NCBI GenBank assembly: GCA_039030335.1
Contig: JBCCEJ010000100.1
Span: forward strand, 1-16,375
DNA length: 16,375 nt
From: JBCCEJ01 sp039030335
Lineage (GTDB): Bacteria > Pseudomonadota > Gammaproteobacteria > HK1
Direction: 5' to 3'
Within the stretch, counting starts at the first letter, position 1. The number at the start of each line of letters is the position of its first letter. Under the pieces are notes generated by a model that ran no database searches, was not told the DNA's origin, and saw only the letters and a program-made list of their open reading frames with translations. Below are positions 1 to 8,002 of the stretch, one piece after another. The translations under genes and the position numbers were made by a program.

Positions 1-1754
1 AGGACGCGCCCGACGACGCCCTCGGCAAGCTCGACAACTACCTCTGCGAGTTGAAGGAACTGCAGATACGCGACGGCCTGCACATCTTCGGCGAGAGCCC
101 CACCGGGCCGCAGCTGACCGATCTGCTGGTCGCGTTGACCCGTCTGCCGCGCAACGCCGGCGAGTCGGGCGATGCGTCGATCGTCAGAGCCCTTGCGGCC
201 GATCTCGGCTTCGAGGACTTCGATCCGCTCGACTGCACGATGGGTGCCCCATGGGACGGACCCCGTCCCGCACCGCTCGCAGCGCTGACCGGCAGTGCAT
301 GGCGAACCTGCGGCGACACGGTCGAGCGGCTCGAACTGCTGGCGGCAGGGCTGGTGGCCGGTACGCAGTCACCGGCGTGCGCGTGGGACGCGACCCGCGC
401 CGTGCTCGCGTACATCGACACAGAGCTCGGCGAGACCGTACGGCAGTGCGGTCCGGCCGAGCTCGACGCGCTCGTAACGGCGCTCAGCGGATTGTTCGTG
501 GAGCCCGGTGCATCCGGAGCACCCACTCGGGGCCGCCCCGACGTGCTGCCTACGGGACGCAACTTCTACTCGGTGGACTCCCGGGTCGTGCCGACGCCAG
601 CGGCCTGGCAACTCGGCTGGCGCTCAGCAGGCTTGTTGCTGGACCGCTACCGCCAAGACCACGGCGAATGGCCTACCGAACTGGCGCTGTCTGCCTGGGG
701 CACGTCGAATATGCGCACCGGCGGCGACGACATCGCCCAGGCACTGGCGTTGCTCGGCGTCAAACCGACCTGGGAGACCAGTTCGCGCCGGGTTACCGGT
801 TTCGAGGTGATCCCGCTCGACCTTCTCGACCGGCCTCGAATCGACGTGACGCTCCGCGTCTCCGGTTTCTTCCGGGACGCGTTCCCGGCGCAGATCGACC
901 TGTTCGATTCAGCCGTCCGGGCTGTGGCGACCGCCGACGAGCCGCCGGACCGGAATCCGCTCGCGAAACGGTATCAGGAAGACCGCGCGTGGTTGATCGC
1001 AAACGGGGCCGACGACGGGACCGCATCCCGGCGAGCCGGATTCCGCGTCTTCGGCTCCAAGCCCGGCGCGTACGGCGCGGGACTGCAGGCACTGATCGAC
1101 GAGCGCGGCTGGCGCGACACTTCGGACCTCGCGCGCGCGTACCTCACCTGGAGCGGCTACGCCTATGGCAACGGCTCGGCCGGCGATGCCGAGCATCAGC
1201 TGTTCGAGCGCCGTATCAGCCGGATTCAAGCGGTCGTGCACAACCAGGACAACCGCGAACACGACCTGCTGGATTCCGACGACTACTATCAATTCGAAGG
1301 TGGGATGGCCGCCGCCGTGGAGCATCTGAGCGGAGAGTTGCCGACCATCTATCACAACGACCACTCGCGGCCCGAGTCCCCGAAGATCCGGGCGCTCGAC
1401 GAGGAGATCGCGCGCGTCGTGCGCGCGCGCGTCGTCAACCCGAAATGGATTGACGGCGTCATGCGCCATGGCTACAAAGGTGCCTTCGAGATGGCCGCGA
1501 CGGTCGACTACCTGTTCGCGTTCGCAGCGACCACCCGAGCCGTGCGCGATCACCATTTCGACGCAGTATTCGCGGCCTATCTCGAAGATGCGCGTGTGCG
1601 CGACTTCGTGTCCGAGCACAACCGCGCCGCGCTCACCGAGATGAGCGGGCGCCTGCTCGAAGCGCTGGAGCGCGGGTTGTGGCAGCCGCGCTCCAATTCT
1701 GCCCGCGCCCTGCTGCGGTCATTGAGCGAAGCGAGTGCGGAAGAGCCGCGGTAG
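1..1754 (+). CDS. cobN: Cobaltochelatase subunit CobN (5'-truncated by window edge)
   Basis: Large subunit of the ATP-dependent CobNST cobaltochelatase, which inserts Co(II) into hydrogenobyrinate a,c-diamide in the aerobic B12 pathway. The reading frame is open from the first complete codon at base 3, so the gene begins upstream; about 583 C-terminal residues are present of a protein that is usually 1,200-1,400 aa. Family hallmarks are clear: the stretch around bases 690-770 reads WGTSNMRTGGDDIAQALALL, followed by RVTGFEVIPL, then RPRIDVTLRVSGFFRDAFP (about 830-890), the block shared by CobN and the Mg-chelatase subunit BchH/ChlH. The C-terminus has the expected NPKWIDGVMRHGYKGAFEMA segment. 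The stop is 39 nt before cobT on the same strand, consistent with one operon. A Mg-chelatase H subunit is the alternative, but neighbouring cobT/cobS favour CobN. The family call is very secure; any promoter or riboswitch would lie outside the window. Confidence 0.96.
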   Translation, partial: DAPDDALGKLDNYLCELKELQIRDGLHIFGESPTGPQLTDLLVALTRLPRNAGESGDASIVRALAADLGFEDFDPLDCTMGAPWDGPRPAPLAALTGSAWRTCGDTVERLELLAAGLVAGTQSPACAWDATRAVLAYIDTELGETVRQCGPAELDALVTALSGLFVEPGASGAPTRGRPDVLPTGRNFYSVDSRVVPTPAAWQLGWRSAGLLLDRYRQDHGEWPTELALSAWGTSNMRTGGDDIAQALALLGVKPTWETSSRRVTGFEVIPLDLLDRPRIDVTLRVSGFFRDAFPAQIDLFDSAVRAVATADEPPDRNPLAKRYQEDRAWLIANGADDGTASRRAGFRVFGSKPGAYGAGLQALIDERGWRDTSDLARAYLTWSGYAYGNGSAGDAEHQLFERRISRIQAVVHNQDNREHDLLDSDDYYQFEGGMAAAVEHLSGELPTIYHNDHSRPESPKIRALDEEIARVVRARVVNPKWIDGVMRHGYKGAFEMAATVDYLFAFAATTRAVRDHHFDAVFAAYLEDARVRDFVSEHNRAALTEMSGRLLEALERGLWQPRSNSARALLRSLSEASAEEPR

Positions 1755-1793
1755 ACCTGCTCGTCCTCCGTTGCTTACATCGGACAGCATGAG

Positions 1794-2885
1794 ATGAACA
1801 TCGAGACTGAACTGCAAACGCAGCACGCGGTGCCGGAAATCCCGCCCGTCGACCCAGCACTCGACGAAGCGCTCCGACACAAGATCGATACGAAGACCAA
1901 GCCGATTGGCGCACTCGGGTTGCTGGAAGACGTGGCGCTCCAGCTCGGGCGCATGCAGCAGACGCTGGCGCCGACCGTACGCCGTCCCGCGATCGTCGTC
2001 TTTGCGGCCGACCATGGCATCACGGCCGAAGGTGTGAGCCCGTATCCGCAGGAGGTTACCGCGCAGATGGTCGCAAACTTCCTGGCCGGCGGCGCCGCCA
2101 TCAACGCCTTCGCCGAAGCGCACGACATCGCGCTGACGGTCGTGGATGCCGGCGTCGCCTGCGAAATCCCCGGAGCTAGCCGGCCGCGCGACGCGCGCAT
2201 CGGCGCCGGTACCGCCAACATGCGGATCGAAAGTGCGATGACCGGGGCCGAGCTGCGCGAAGCACTGAGGCAAGGTCAGCTGATCGCCGACGAACTCGCC
2301 GACGCTGGTACCAATCTTGCCGGCTTCGGAGAGATGGGTATTGGCAACACGTCGGCCGCAACCGTGCTGACGCACCTGCTGACAGGCACACCCGTAGCCG
2401 CTTGCACGGGCCGGGGAACGGGGCTCGATGACACCGGCCTGGCTCGCAAAATCGATACGCTCGAAGACGTGGCCAGGCGCGTTCGCGGTGCTCTCGACAC
2501 GGAGCCGTGTGCATCGCCGGCGGCGGTGCTGCGCGAGTGCGGCGGTTTCGAGATCGCGATGATGACGGGCGCCATGCTCGGCGGAGCGGCCCGCGGAGTT
2601 GGCATCGTCGTCGATGGTTTTATTGCCGGCGCGGCGCTGTTGGCGGCCGCGGCCCTGCGCCCGGCCGTGCTGGATTACTGCATCTTCGCCCACCGATCCG
2701 AGGAGCCGGGCCACGCGGCCCAGCTGAGGCACCTCGGCGCCCGGCCGCTGCTCGACCTGAACATGCGGCTCGGCGAAGGCACCGGTGCCGCGCTCGCCAT
2801 ACCGCTGGTGCGTTCCGCCACGGCGTTCATGAACAACATGGCTTCGTTCGAGTCGGCCGGTGTCAGTGACCGAGCCGACGACTGA
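1794..2885 (+). CDS. cobT: Nicotinate-nucleotide--dimethylbenzimidazole phosphoribosyltransferase CobT
   Basis: Cytosolic enzyme that transfers phosphoribose from nicotinate mononucleotide to 5,6-dimethylbenzimidazole, giving alpha-ribazole phosphate for the lower loop of cobalamin. At 363 aa it matches the usual length (about 350). Visible family motifs are KTKPIGALGLLE (residues 34-45), VVFAADHGITAEGVSPYP (68-85), GEMGIGNTSAA (179-189) and LGEGTGAALA (326-335). Glu328 in the last motif is the position of the catalytic general base described for the Salmonella enzyme (Glu317). A nearer ATG at 1789 runs straight into a stop, so ATG 1794 is used; its ribosome binding site is weak. The 3' end overlaps cobS by 26 bp, suggesting coupled translation. 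This is the NaMN-dependent enzyme of the lower ligand branch, not the unrelated chelatase subunit also called CobT in alphaproteobacteria. Confidence 0.97.
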   Translation: MNIETELQTQHAVPEIPPVDPALDEALRHKIDTKTKPIGALGLLEDVALQLGRMQQTLAPTVRRPAIVVFAADHGITAEGVSPYPQEVTAQMVANFLAGGAAINAFAEAHDIALTVVDAGVACEIPGASRPRDARIGAGTANMRIESAMTGAELREALRQGQLIADELADAGTNLAGFGEMGIGNTSAATVLTHLLTGTPVAACTGRGTGLDDTGLARKIDTLEDVARRVRGALDTEPCASPAAVLRECGGFEIAMMTGAMLGGAARGVGIVVDGFIAGAALLAAAALRPAVLDYCIFAHRSEEPGHAAQLRHLGARPLLDLNMRLGEGTGAALAIPLVRSATAFMNNMASFESAGVSDRADD

Positions 2886-3687
2886 CGTACCGGAGCCGAG
2901 CGGGGCGCCGCTTGTCGTCGGGACACTGCTCGCCGCACTGATCTTCTTTACGCGGCTGCCGCGCCCGCCGCTGGTCGCCTACCATCCGGCGCACGACCGC
3001 AACGCGGCCGCGTTTGCGCCTTGGATCGGCATCCTGCTCGGCGTGTTTGCAGCCGGCGCGCTGAACCTGTTCACGTGGCAGATGCCCAGCCTGCCGGCCG
3101 CGGCGCTCGTCGTCGCTCTGCTCGTCTGGATTACCGGTGCGCTGCACGAAGACGGGTTTGCGGACTTCTGCGACGGCTTTGGCACGGAACGCGATCGCGA
3201 GACCACGCTCGCGATCATGCGCGACCCGCGCACGGGCGTCTTCGGCGTCACCGGCCTCGTCCTGTTACTGCTGTTGAAAGTGTCGCTGCTGGCCGCGCTG
3301 GTTGACGGCCTGCCGTTTGCCGCCATACCACCGGTAGTCATCGCCGCCTGCGCGCTCAGCCGCTTTGCAGCCATTTCATTCATGCAAACAATGCCGTATG
3401 CCCGCAGTGACGATGAGGCCGCCCGCGGGCGGCGCCTGTCGACGCGCATGCCATGGCCATGGTTCACCGTAGCCGCGCTCGGCGGCCTGCTGCCGTTGGC
3501 AGCCGCCAGCGCGTGGGTATCCTGGACCCTGGTATGGGTCATTCCCGTGTCGCTGCTGTTAAGGCTCTGGTTCGCTGCGAGTTTCATGCAGCGCTTGCGG
3601 GGTTACACCGGTGACTGCCTGGGCGCTGTCCAGAAGGTCACAGAGGTTGCCGTATACCTCACCGTTGCGGTCTTATGGCTGCGTTGA
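2860..3687 (+). CDS. cobS: Adenosylcobinamide-GDP ribazoletransferase (cobalamin synthase) CobS
   Basis: Integral inner-membrane enzyme that joins adenosylcobinamide-GDP and alpha-ribazole (phosphate), the last assembly step of cobalamin. At 275 aa it is slightly longer than the usual 245-260. The acidic signature is present: HEDGFADFCDGFG at residues 96-108, followed by RDRETTLAIMRDPRTGVFGV (111-130), the metal and substrate-binding block of the family. Several hydrophobic helices are evident, at about residues 17-31, 55-72, 80-95, 130-170 and 190-225, and at the C-terminus. The N-terminus starts with FFTRLPRP, as in many CobS proteins. The start is GTG at 2860 inside the end of cobT; an in-frame GTG at 2866 is equally possible, and either way the genes overlap. 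This is the cobalamin synthase, not the chelatase subunit of the same symbol. Confidence 0.96.
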   Translation: MSVTEPTTDVPEPSGAPLVVGTLLAALIFFTRLPRPPLVAYHPAHDRNAAAFAPWIGILLGVFAAGALNLFTWQMPSLPAAALVVALLVWITGALHEDGFADFCDGFGTERDRETTLAIMRDPRTGVFGVTGLVLLLLLKVSLLAALVDGLPFAAIPPVVIAACALSRFAAISFMQTMPYARSDDEAARGRRLSTRMPWPWFTVAALGGLLPLAAASAWVSWTLVWVIPVSLLLRLWFAASFMQRLRGYTGDCLGAVQKVTEVAVYLTVAVLWLR

Positions 3688-3702
3688 CCGGCGCGGAGTG
3701 AA

Positions 3703-4035
3703 ATGACCGTGCAACAACCAGTGGAGCCGCCGTCAGAAGCACTGCTGGATGCAATGCACCGTTTGATACGCACGGGGCTTGATGCAGAACCCGGCGTGCC
3801 GAAAGGTCCAGCGCTGGCCGTCAAGCTACCGTCTGGCGAGGCGCAAATCCGGTGGCACGGCCGCGCCGGCGGGGTTCTGTGGTGCGTCGCGTGGCCCGAT
3901 GGCACGCACTCCGAGCATGGGTCCACCGTAGCCGTCCTGACTGCGCTCCGGCGCGCGGCGGATCCCACCTTTTCCGCCGGGCGGGCGGTTATTGGCCATC
4001 GTCCGCGAGCCGGTCGCGACGGGCGGAGCGCGTGA
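3703..4035 (+). CDS. Hypothetical 110-aa protein within the cobalamin operon
   Basis: I do not recognise this protein. It is a predicted soluble protein with no signal peptide or membrane segment. An alpha-helical N-terminal part (residues 8-28, EALLDAMHRLIRTGLDAE) is followed by a beta-rich stretch (about 37-75), where PSGEAQIRWHGRAGGVLWCV leads into AWPDGTHSEHGS, and an Arg-rich tail. The short W/H/G-rich middle resembles small single-domain proteins of unknown function, but no metal-binding motif is obvious. ATG 3703 has GGAG at 3695-3698, only 4 nt away. The gene begins 15 nt after cobS, and its TGA (4033-4035) overlaps the GTG start of cobW, so it is placed for coupled translation inside the operon. 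That placement is the main reason to accept it as a real gene. A role in cobinamide or cobalt handling would be a guess. Confidence 0.72.
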   Translation: MTVQQPVEPPSEALLDAMHRLIRTGLDAEPGVPKGPALAVKLPSGEAQIRWHGRAGGVLWCVAWPDGTHSEHGSTVAVLTALRRAADPTFSAGRAVIGHRPRAGRDGRSA

Positions 4036-5021
4036 GCGAAGCGCCGAGTCCGCTACCCGTGCACGTCCTGACCGGATTTCTGGGCAGCGGCAAGACAACG
4101 ATTCTGAATCGCGTGCTCAAGGCTCCCAATCTCAGCAACACGGCCGTCGTCATCAATGAGTTCGGGGATGTCGCACTCGATCACCTGCTGGTCGAACGCA
4201 GCGACGATACGCTCGTGAAACTGGCCGGCGGATGCGTCTGCTGTACCGTGCGCGGCGACCTCGCAACGACGTTGCTTCAACTGATTCATCAACGTGACAC
4301 CGGCGCCGTCACGCCGTTCGAGCGCATCGTGATAGAGACCAGCGGGCTCGCCGACCCGACCCCGATCGTCAATCTGTTCAGCACCGACGCGCTGCTTGGT
4401 GAGCGCGTGCGGTGCGCTGGCGTAACGGCGACGCTGGACGCATTGAACGGCGCCACGACGCTGGAACGCTACATCGAATCGCGCCAACAGATTCTGCTGG
4501 CCGACGGTATCGTGCTGACGAAGCGCGACCTGCACCCCGGCGCCAGTCCGGCGCTGATGCGCGCGCTGAACCCAGCCGCCCCGACACTGGATGCGTGTGC
4601 CGTGTCGGATGCATCTCTTTGCGCATGGCTAACCGGGGAACGCGCGCGGCAGGCGGCGCCGGCAGCAGCGGACCACGTGCATACACACGGAGTCATGAGC
4701 TTCACTCTGGAACGCCAGCGGCCGGTTGCACCCGCTGCCATCAGTCTGTTCGTGCAGGCACTCGCGACCCACGTCGGGGCGCAGCTGCTTCGCGTCAAAG
4801 GCCTCGTTCGCCTGACTGGTATCGACGGGCAGCCGGCGGTACTCCAGGGCGCCCAACATGTCTTTCAACCTTTGGAACTGCTACCGTCTTGGCCAGCGTA
4901 CGCGCCCAGGCGAACGCAGTTGACCTGCATCGTGCAAGGCGATTGCGCCGATCTGATCGAAGCGCTGTTCGACGCTGTGATCGCCGACGTCGACTGGTTG
5001 GAGGCATCCTCCAGGGCGTAG
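4032..5021 (+). CDS. cobW: CobW-family (COG0523) GTPase metallochaperone
   Basis: G3E-type P-loop GTPase of the COG0523 family; in cobalamin operons CobW is thought to supply cobalt to the CobN chelatase. GTG 4032 is chosen as the start because it gives the standard family N-terminus (LTGFLGSGKTT at residues 13-23, Walker A) and overlaps the previous stop (GTGA). A longer in-frame extension upstream to 3852 would be antisense-like, Arg-rich and unlike the family. Further motifs are INEFGDVALD (41-50), the metal-binding CVCC at 68-71 (family CxCC), ETSGLADP (102-109) and the guanine-specificity TKRD (163-166, in place of NKxD). A His-x-His (HTH) occurs shortly before the C-terminal domain. At 329 aa it has normal length. 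A zinc chaperone paralogue is the alternative, but the cob neighbourhood argues for CobW. cobW often sits directly upstream of cobN; here it closes the operon. Confidence 0.93.
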   Translation: MSEAPSPLPVHVLTGFLGSGKTTILNRVLKAPNLSNTAVVINEFGDVALDHLLVERSDDTLVKLAGGCVCCTVRGDLATTLLQLIHQRDTGAVTPFERIVIETSGLADPTPIVNLFSTDALLGERVRCAGVTATLDALNGATTLERYIESRQQILLADGIVLTKRDLHPGASPALMRALNPAAPTLDACAVSDASLCAWLTGERARQAAPAAADHVHTHGVMSFTLERQRPVAPAAISLFVQALATHVGAQLLRVKGLVRLTGIDGQPAVLQGAQHVFQPLELLPSWPAYAPRRTQLTCIVQGDCADLIEALFDAVIADVDWLEASSRA

Positions 5022-5050
5022 CCGGCCGAGCCCGACCCTGAGTTGAAGTG

Positions 5051-5065
5051 GGAGAAGCAGCCATG
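5051..5065 (+). promoter_or_regulatory. Ribosome binding site fixing the hydantoinase start
   Basis: GGAG at 5051-5054 lies 8 nt before ATG 5063. An in-frame GTG at 5048 lies before this Shine-Dalgarno sequence and has none of its own, so ATG 5063 is the likely start. Confidence 0.7.
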
Positions 5066-6535
5066 TTCGATCTGATCGTAAGAGGCGAGCGAGTCGTAAC
5101 GCCGCAGGGGGTCCAGGCGGCCGACCTCGGCGTGCAGGCCGGGCGTATCGCCGCAGTGGCCGAATACGGCGTACTTTCCGATGCCGCCCGGACGATCGAG
5201 GCTGGCCAACAGATCGTCATGCCGGGCGGCGTCGACCCCCACATCCACTGCTCATGGCCGATTCCCTCGGCCGACGGAAGCGTCGGTCTGCTAACCGATT
5301 CGCCCGCTACCGTAAGCCGCGCGGCGCTACACGGCGGCACGACTTCACTCATCGACTTCGCCGTCTGGAACGACGGTGAAACGCTTGCCGAGAGCATCGC
5401 GCGACGCGACGACGACTACGCCGGACAATGCTACTGCGATTACGCGTATCACCTGATGCTCCAAGGCCAGGTGCCGACTCCGGTGCTCGAAGAACTCGGT
5501 CAGAAAATCGACGAGGGTTATCCAACCGTCAAGATCTTTACGACCGACATCACGCCGAGCCGGCGCGGCCGGATGATCCGCTTCGGTGATATATGGGAAA
5601 TCCTGAAGGTCACGGCGGCGGCGCGGGGACTCGCGGTCATCCACGCGGAAGACAACGACATCGTCATGCACATGTACGACAAGCTCATCGCCGAGAACCG
5701 CGTGCATTTCCAGCATCTGGCGGAAGTCCACAACACGCTGAGCGAAGAACTATCGTTCCGGCGCATCATTCGGCTGGCCGAGAATATCGATGGAGCCGCG
5801 CTCTACATGATGCACACGAGCGCGGCGACGGGCGTAGAAGCGATTGCCGAATCGCGGGCCAACGGCTATCCGATCTACGGCGAGACGTTGCATCAGTACC
5901 TGATGTTCCCGTCGGACAACTACAAGCTGCCCAACGGGCAGATCTACCACACGTATCCGTCGTTGAAGTCGCAACACGATCAGGCGGCGCTGTGGGACGG
6001 CATGGACGGCGATCAGATCCACGTCGTCGCAACCGACGAACTGTGCTGCACCCTGGCCGTCAAGGTGCAGGGCGAGCGCATCGACGATACGACCGGCGGC
6101 AACGCCGGTGCGGAGCCGCGGCTCGCGGTGATGTTCACCGAGATGGTGACGCGACGCGGCTGGTCGCTCGAGAAGTTCGTGGATCTGACCAGCACCAACG
6201 CCGCGCGACTGATGGGCATGTATCCCCGTAAAGGCGCCCTGGCACCTGGTGCCGATGCGGACATCACGTTGTTAGACGACACCGCGGGACGAAAAATCAC
6301 GCACACCGACCTGCACGAGAGCGACTACACCCCCTGGGAGGGTTTCGAGGCGTCCGCCTGGCCGACGATGACCATCCTGCGCGGCAAGGTCATGGTCGAG
6401 GGCGGAGACTTCCTGGGTGAGCTGGCCGACGGGCTATATCTGAAACGCCAGATCCCGGCGGACGTGCTGGCGCGGCGGCGAACGGCCGCTATCGATGGCG
6501 GCCGCGCTAACGCTCAGCCACAGAGCGCCGGATAA
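5063..6535 (+). CDS. Dihydropyrimidinase/D-hydantoinase-like amidohydrolase
   Basis: Cytosolic, metal-dependent amidohydrolase of the dihydropyrimidinase/hydantoinase/dihydroorotase superfamily, which opens cyclic amide (ureide or imide) rings. At 490 aa it matches hydantoinases (about 460-490). The binuclear metal ligands can be followed in order: HxH at His60/His62 (in VDPHIHC), the Lys157 that is carboxylated in the family (TVKIFTT), His194 (VIHAED), His251 (MMHTSA) and Asp325 (VATDELCC). The C-terminal block LARLMG-like (NAARLMGMYPRKGALAPGAD) is also typical. Unusually, the residues after the metal-binding Asp are Glu-Leu-Cys-Cys, where common hydantoinases have His-Cys (TDHC). The gene is 41 nt downstream of cobW on the same strand, so it may share the transcript. 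Its 3' end overlaps the converging amidotransferase gene by 29 bp. True substrate unknown; the family-level call is firm, the name dihydropyrimidinase is not. Confidence 0.9.
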   Translation: MFDLIVRGERVVTPQGVQAADLGVQAGRIAAVAEYGVLSDAARTIEAGQQIVMPGGVDPHIHCSWPIPSADGSVGLLTDSPATVSRAALHGGTTSLIDFAVWNDGETLAESIARRDDDYAGQCYCDYAYHLMLQGQVPTPVLEELGQKIDEGYPTVKIFTTDITPSRRGRMIRFGDIWEILKVTAAARGLAVIHAEDNDIVMHMYDKLIAENRVHFQHLAEVHNTLSEELSFRRIIRLAENIDGAALYMMHTSAATGVEAIAESRANGYPIYGETLHQYLMFPSDNYKLPNGQIYHTYPSLKSQHDQAALWDGMDGDQIHVVATDELCCTLAVKVQGERIDDTTGGNAGAEPRLAVMFTEMVTRRGWSLEKFVDLTSTNAARLMGMYPRKGALAPGADADITLLDDTAGRKITHTDLHESDYTPWEGFEASAWPTMTILRGKVMVEGGDFLGELADGLYLKRQIPADVLARRRTAAIDGGRANAQPQSAG

Positions 6536-7250
6536 ACTCCGCGATCCACCGGGCCGACAGCGCCTGGTCGATCGAACTGCTGACGCCGCTCAGAGCAGCG
6601 TCGGCGACGGCTTCCGGAACCACGTTGCCGCGCCGCGATTCGAGCAGCGCGCGCACGTAGTCTTCAGCGAATTCCGGATGGCCCTGGAACGACAGCGCCG
6701 CGTAACGCCGATTAGTGTGCGCGTACGCGAGCAGCGCGTTCGGGCAGAACGCTGAGGTCGCTATAACTTTGGCATCCGGCGGTAGCGCAACCACCTGATC
6801 CTGGTGAAATGCCTGAATGGCGAACCGGGACGGCGCCCGTGTTTCGCTCTGCATCCAGTCCGCCTGATGCTCTATCGCGTACTCGTGTACGCCCACACCC
6901 CAGCCTTTCTCCGATTTGACGACCCTGCCACCCAGCGCCTGTGCCAGAAGTTGATGACCGAAACAGATACCTACCAGCGGCGCGCGCGCCGCATAGGCCT
7001 CGCGCAGAAACGCTTCGAGGCGCTCGATCCAAGGCTCGTCATCGTACGCCCCATATTTGGAGCCGGTTACCAGCCACGCGTCACACGCGTCCGGTGATTC
7101 GGGCAGCTCGCCGTCCAATGCGGCATACGCGCCAAACCGCCAGTCCGGCGCCGACGACGACAGCAACAACTCGAACGCACGAGGGTAGTCAGGAAAGGAA
7201 TCACCGAACTCTTCGGGCGGCCGGCCGGTTTCGAGGATGCCTATGTGCAT
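6507..7250 (-). CDS. Class I glutamine amidotransferase (GMP-synthase-like GATase domain protein)
   Basis: Stand-alone class I (triad) glutamine amidotransferase domain, 247 aa. The nucleophile elbow GICFGHQ places the catalytic Cys at residue 96, and FQGHPEF supplies His191 and Glu193, so the Cys-His-Glu triad is complete. The N-terminus (MHIGILETG) and the LVTGSKYGAYDDEPWI segment (60-74) match the small GMP-synthase-like GATase proteins often annotated as glutamine amidotransferase or gamma-glutamyl-gamma-aminobutyrate hydrolase-like. No synthetase partner domain is fused. It is convergent with the hydantoinase gene (29 bp overlap at the stops) and lies 78 nt downstream of the HNH gene on the same strand. 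Start is ATG at 7250-7248 with no strong ribosome binding site. It may hydrolyse gamma-glutamyl amides or donate ammonia to an unidentified partner; PuuD-like function is possible but not shown. Confidence 0.88.
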   Translation of the reverse strand: MHIGILETGRPPEEFGDSFPDYPRAFELLLSSSAPDWRFGAYAALDGELPESPDACDAWLVTGSKYGAYDDEPWIERLEAFLREAYAARAPLVGICFGHQLLAQALGGRVVKSEKGWGVGVHEYAIEHQADWMQSETRAPSRFAIQAFHQDQVVALPPDAKVIATSAFCPNALLAYAHTNRRYAALSFQGHPEFAEDYVRALLESRRGNVVPEAVADAALSGVSSSIDQALSARWIAEFIRRSVAER

Positions 7251-7274
7251 GGCGTTGGTCGATCAGGTCAGGCA

Positions 7275-7303
7275 GCCGGGCCAAAGACCGGCCCGGCCGT
7301 TTT
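7275..7303 (+). terminator. GC stem-loop followed by TTTT between GATase and HNH genes
   Basis: An 8-bp perfect stem, GCCGGGCC (7275-7282) with GGCCCGGC (7290-7297), has a 7-nt loop and is followed by CG then TTTT at 7300-7303. The T-run is on the + strand, although both flanking genes are on the - strand. It could terminate transcription running through from the hydantoinase, or simply act as a stem-loop between the two - strand genes. Confidence 0.4.
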
Positions 7304-7328
7304 CAGTGATGGCGACCGGCTGCGGATT

Positions 7329-7916
7329 TTAGAAGCGATCCGCCGCAAGCCGGTCTGGCGCCCGCGAACACTGAGAACGCAGAAACGCCATTTGGTCGGC
7401 CAGTATCCTCCGGTTGCCGAGAATCAGCGCCTCTGCGTGATTCGGCGCGTAGGGCACGGCCAGGAGCCGCATGCCGACCCGGTCAATTTCCTCAGGCGTC
7501 CAGTTGCCTTTGCGGTGGTTGCACGGACGGCATGCCGTTACGACGTTCTCCCAGACATCTTTGCCTCCGCGCGAGACCGGGACCACGTGATCACGCGTCA
7601 GATCGCGCGTGGCAAAGCTCTCCCCGCAGTACATGCAGATGTTGTTGTCGCGCCGAAACAGATGTGTGTTCGTCAACGCCGGCACGGCGCGCAGGCGCGC
7701 GAGCTTGGCGTCGACGCCGCGCGTCGCGATGATCGTATTGACGTCCATGAAGGAACGCGCGCCGGTCATGCGCGACACGCCGCCGTGCAGACGCACAGTC
7801 GTATCGCCTGCTTCCCAGGCAACCTGGTCGCGGCAATAGAGCAATGCGCCCACTTCTTTGGACACCCAACGCAGCGGTCGACCGCTGACATCACATTTCA
7901 GGATCAATGCATCCAT
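7329..7916 (-). CDS. HNH endonuclease family protein
   Basis: 195-aa protein with a complete HNH nuclease fold in its second half: Cys94-x-x-Cys97 (CMYC), the catalytic RDHVVPVSRGG with Asp109/His110, Asn124, and Cys129-x-x-Cys132-Asn-His (CRPCNH). The paired CxxC motifs form the structural zinc knuckle typical of this large proteobacterial family. The N-terminal part (DALILKCDVSGRPLRWVSKE) is the conserved leader of chromosomal HNH proteins whose role is unknown; they are not evidently part of restriction or phage systems. ATG 7916-7914 has a GGAG about 10 nt upstream. Upstream lie a strong terminator and a promoter on the same strand, so this gene could be controlled by attenuation. No methyltransferase, phage or homing context is visible here. 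The domain call is secure; the target is not. Confidence 0.93.
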   Translation of the reverse strand: MDALILKCDVSGRPLRWVSKEVGALLYCRDQVAWEAGDTTVRLHGGVSRMTGARSFMDVNTIIATRGVDAKLARLRAVPALTNTHLFRRDNNICMYCGESFATRDLTRDHVVPVSRGGKDVWENVVTACRPCNHRKGNWTPEEIDRVGMRLLAVPYAPNHAEALILGNRRILADQMAFLRSQCSRAPDRLAADRF

Positions 7917-8002
7917 TGGTCCCAGGCTCCGTTATCTTCGTCTCGGATAGATGTGCTTCAACCAGACATCGCGAGCAGTCAGGCGCGCAATGCCGCTAAA
8001 CA

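Noticed and set aside
1405..1440. GC-only repetition (GCGCGCGTCGT repeated) in cobN
   Set aside because: It encodes the RVVRARVVNPKW segment, a normal part of CobN; codon choice in a GC-rich genome explains it.
909..1619. 236-codon - strand open frame
   Set aside because: Antisense to conserved CobN sequence, so not a gene.
3852..4031. 60-residue N-terminal extension of CobW
   Set aside because: Arg-rich, overlaps the upstream gene, and lies before the canonical LTGFLGSGKTT start region; GTG 4032 fits better.
7329..7916. HNH gene as part of a restriction or anti-phage system
   Set aside because: No methyltransferase, helicase, toxin or phage gene is adjacent; this subfamily is common on chromosomes without such context.
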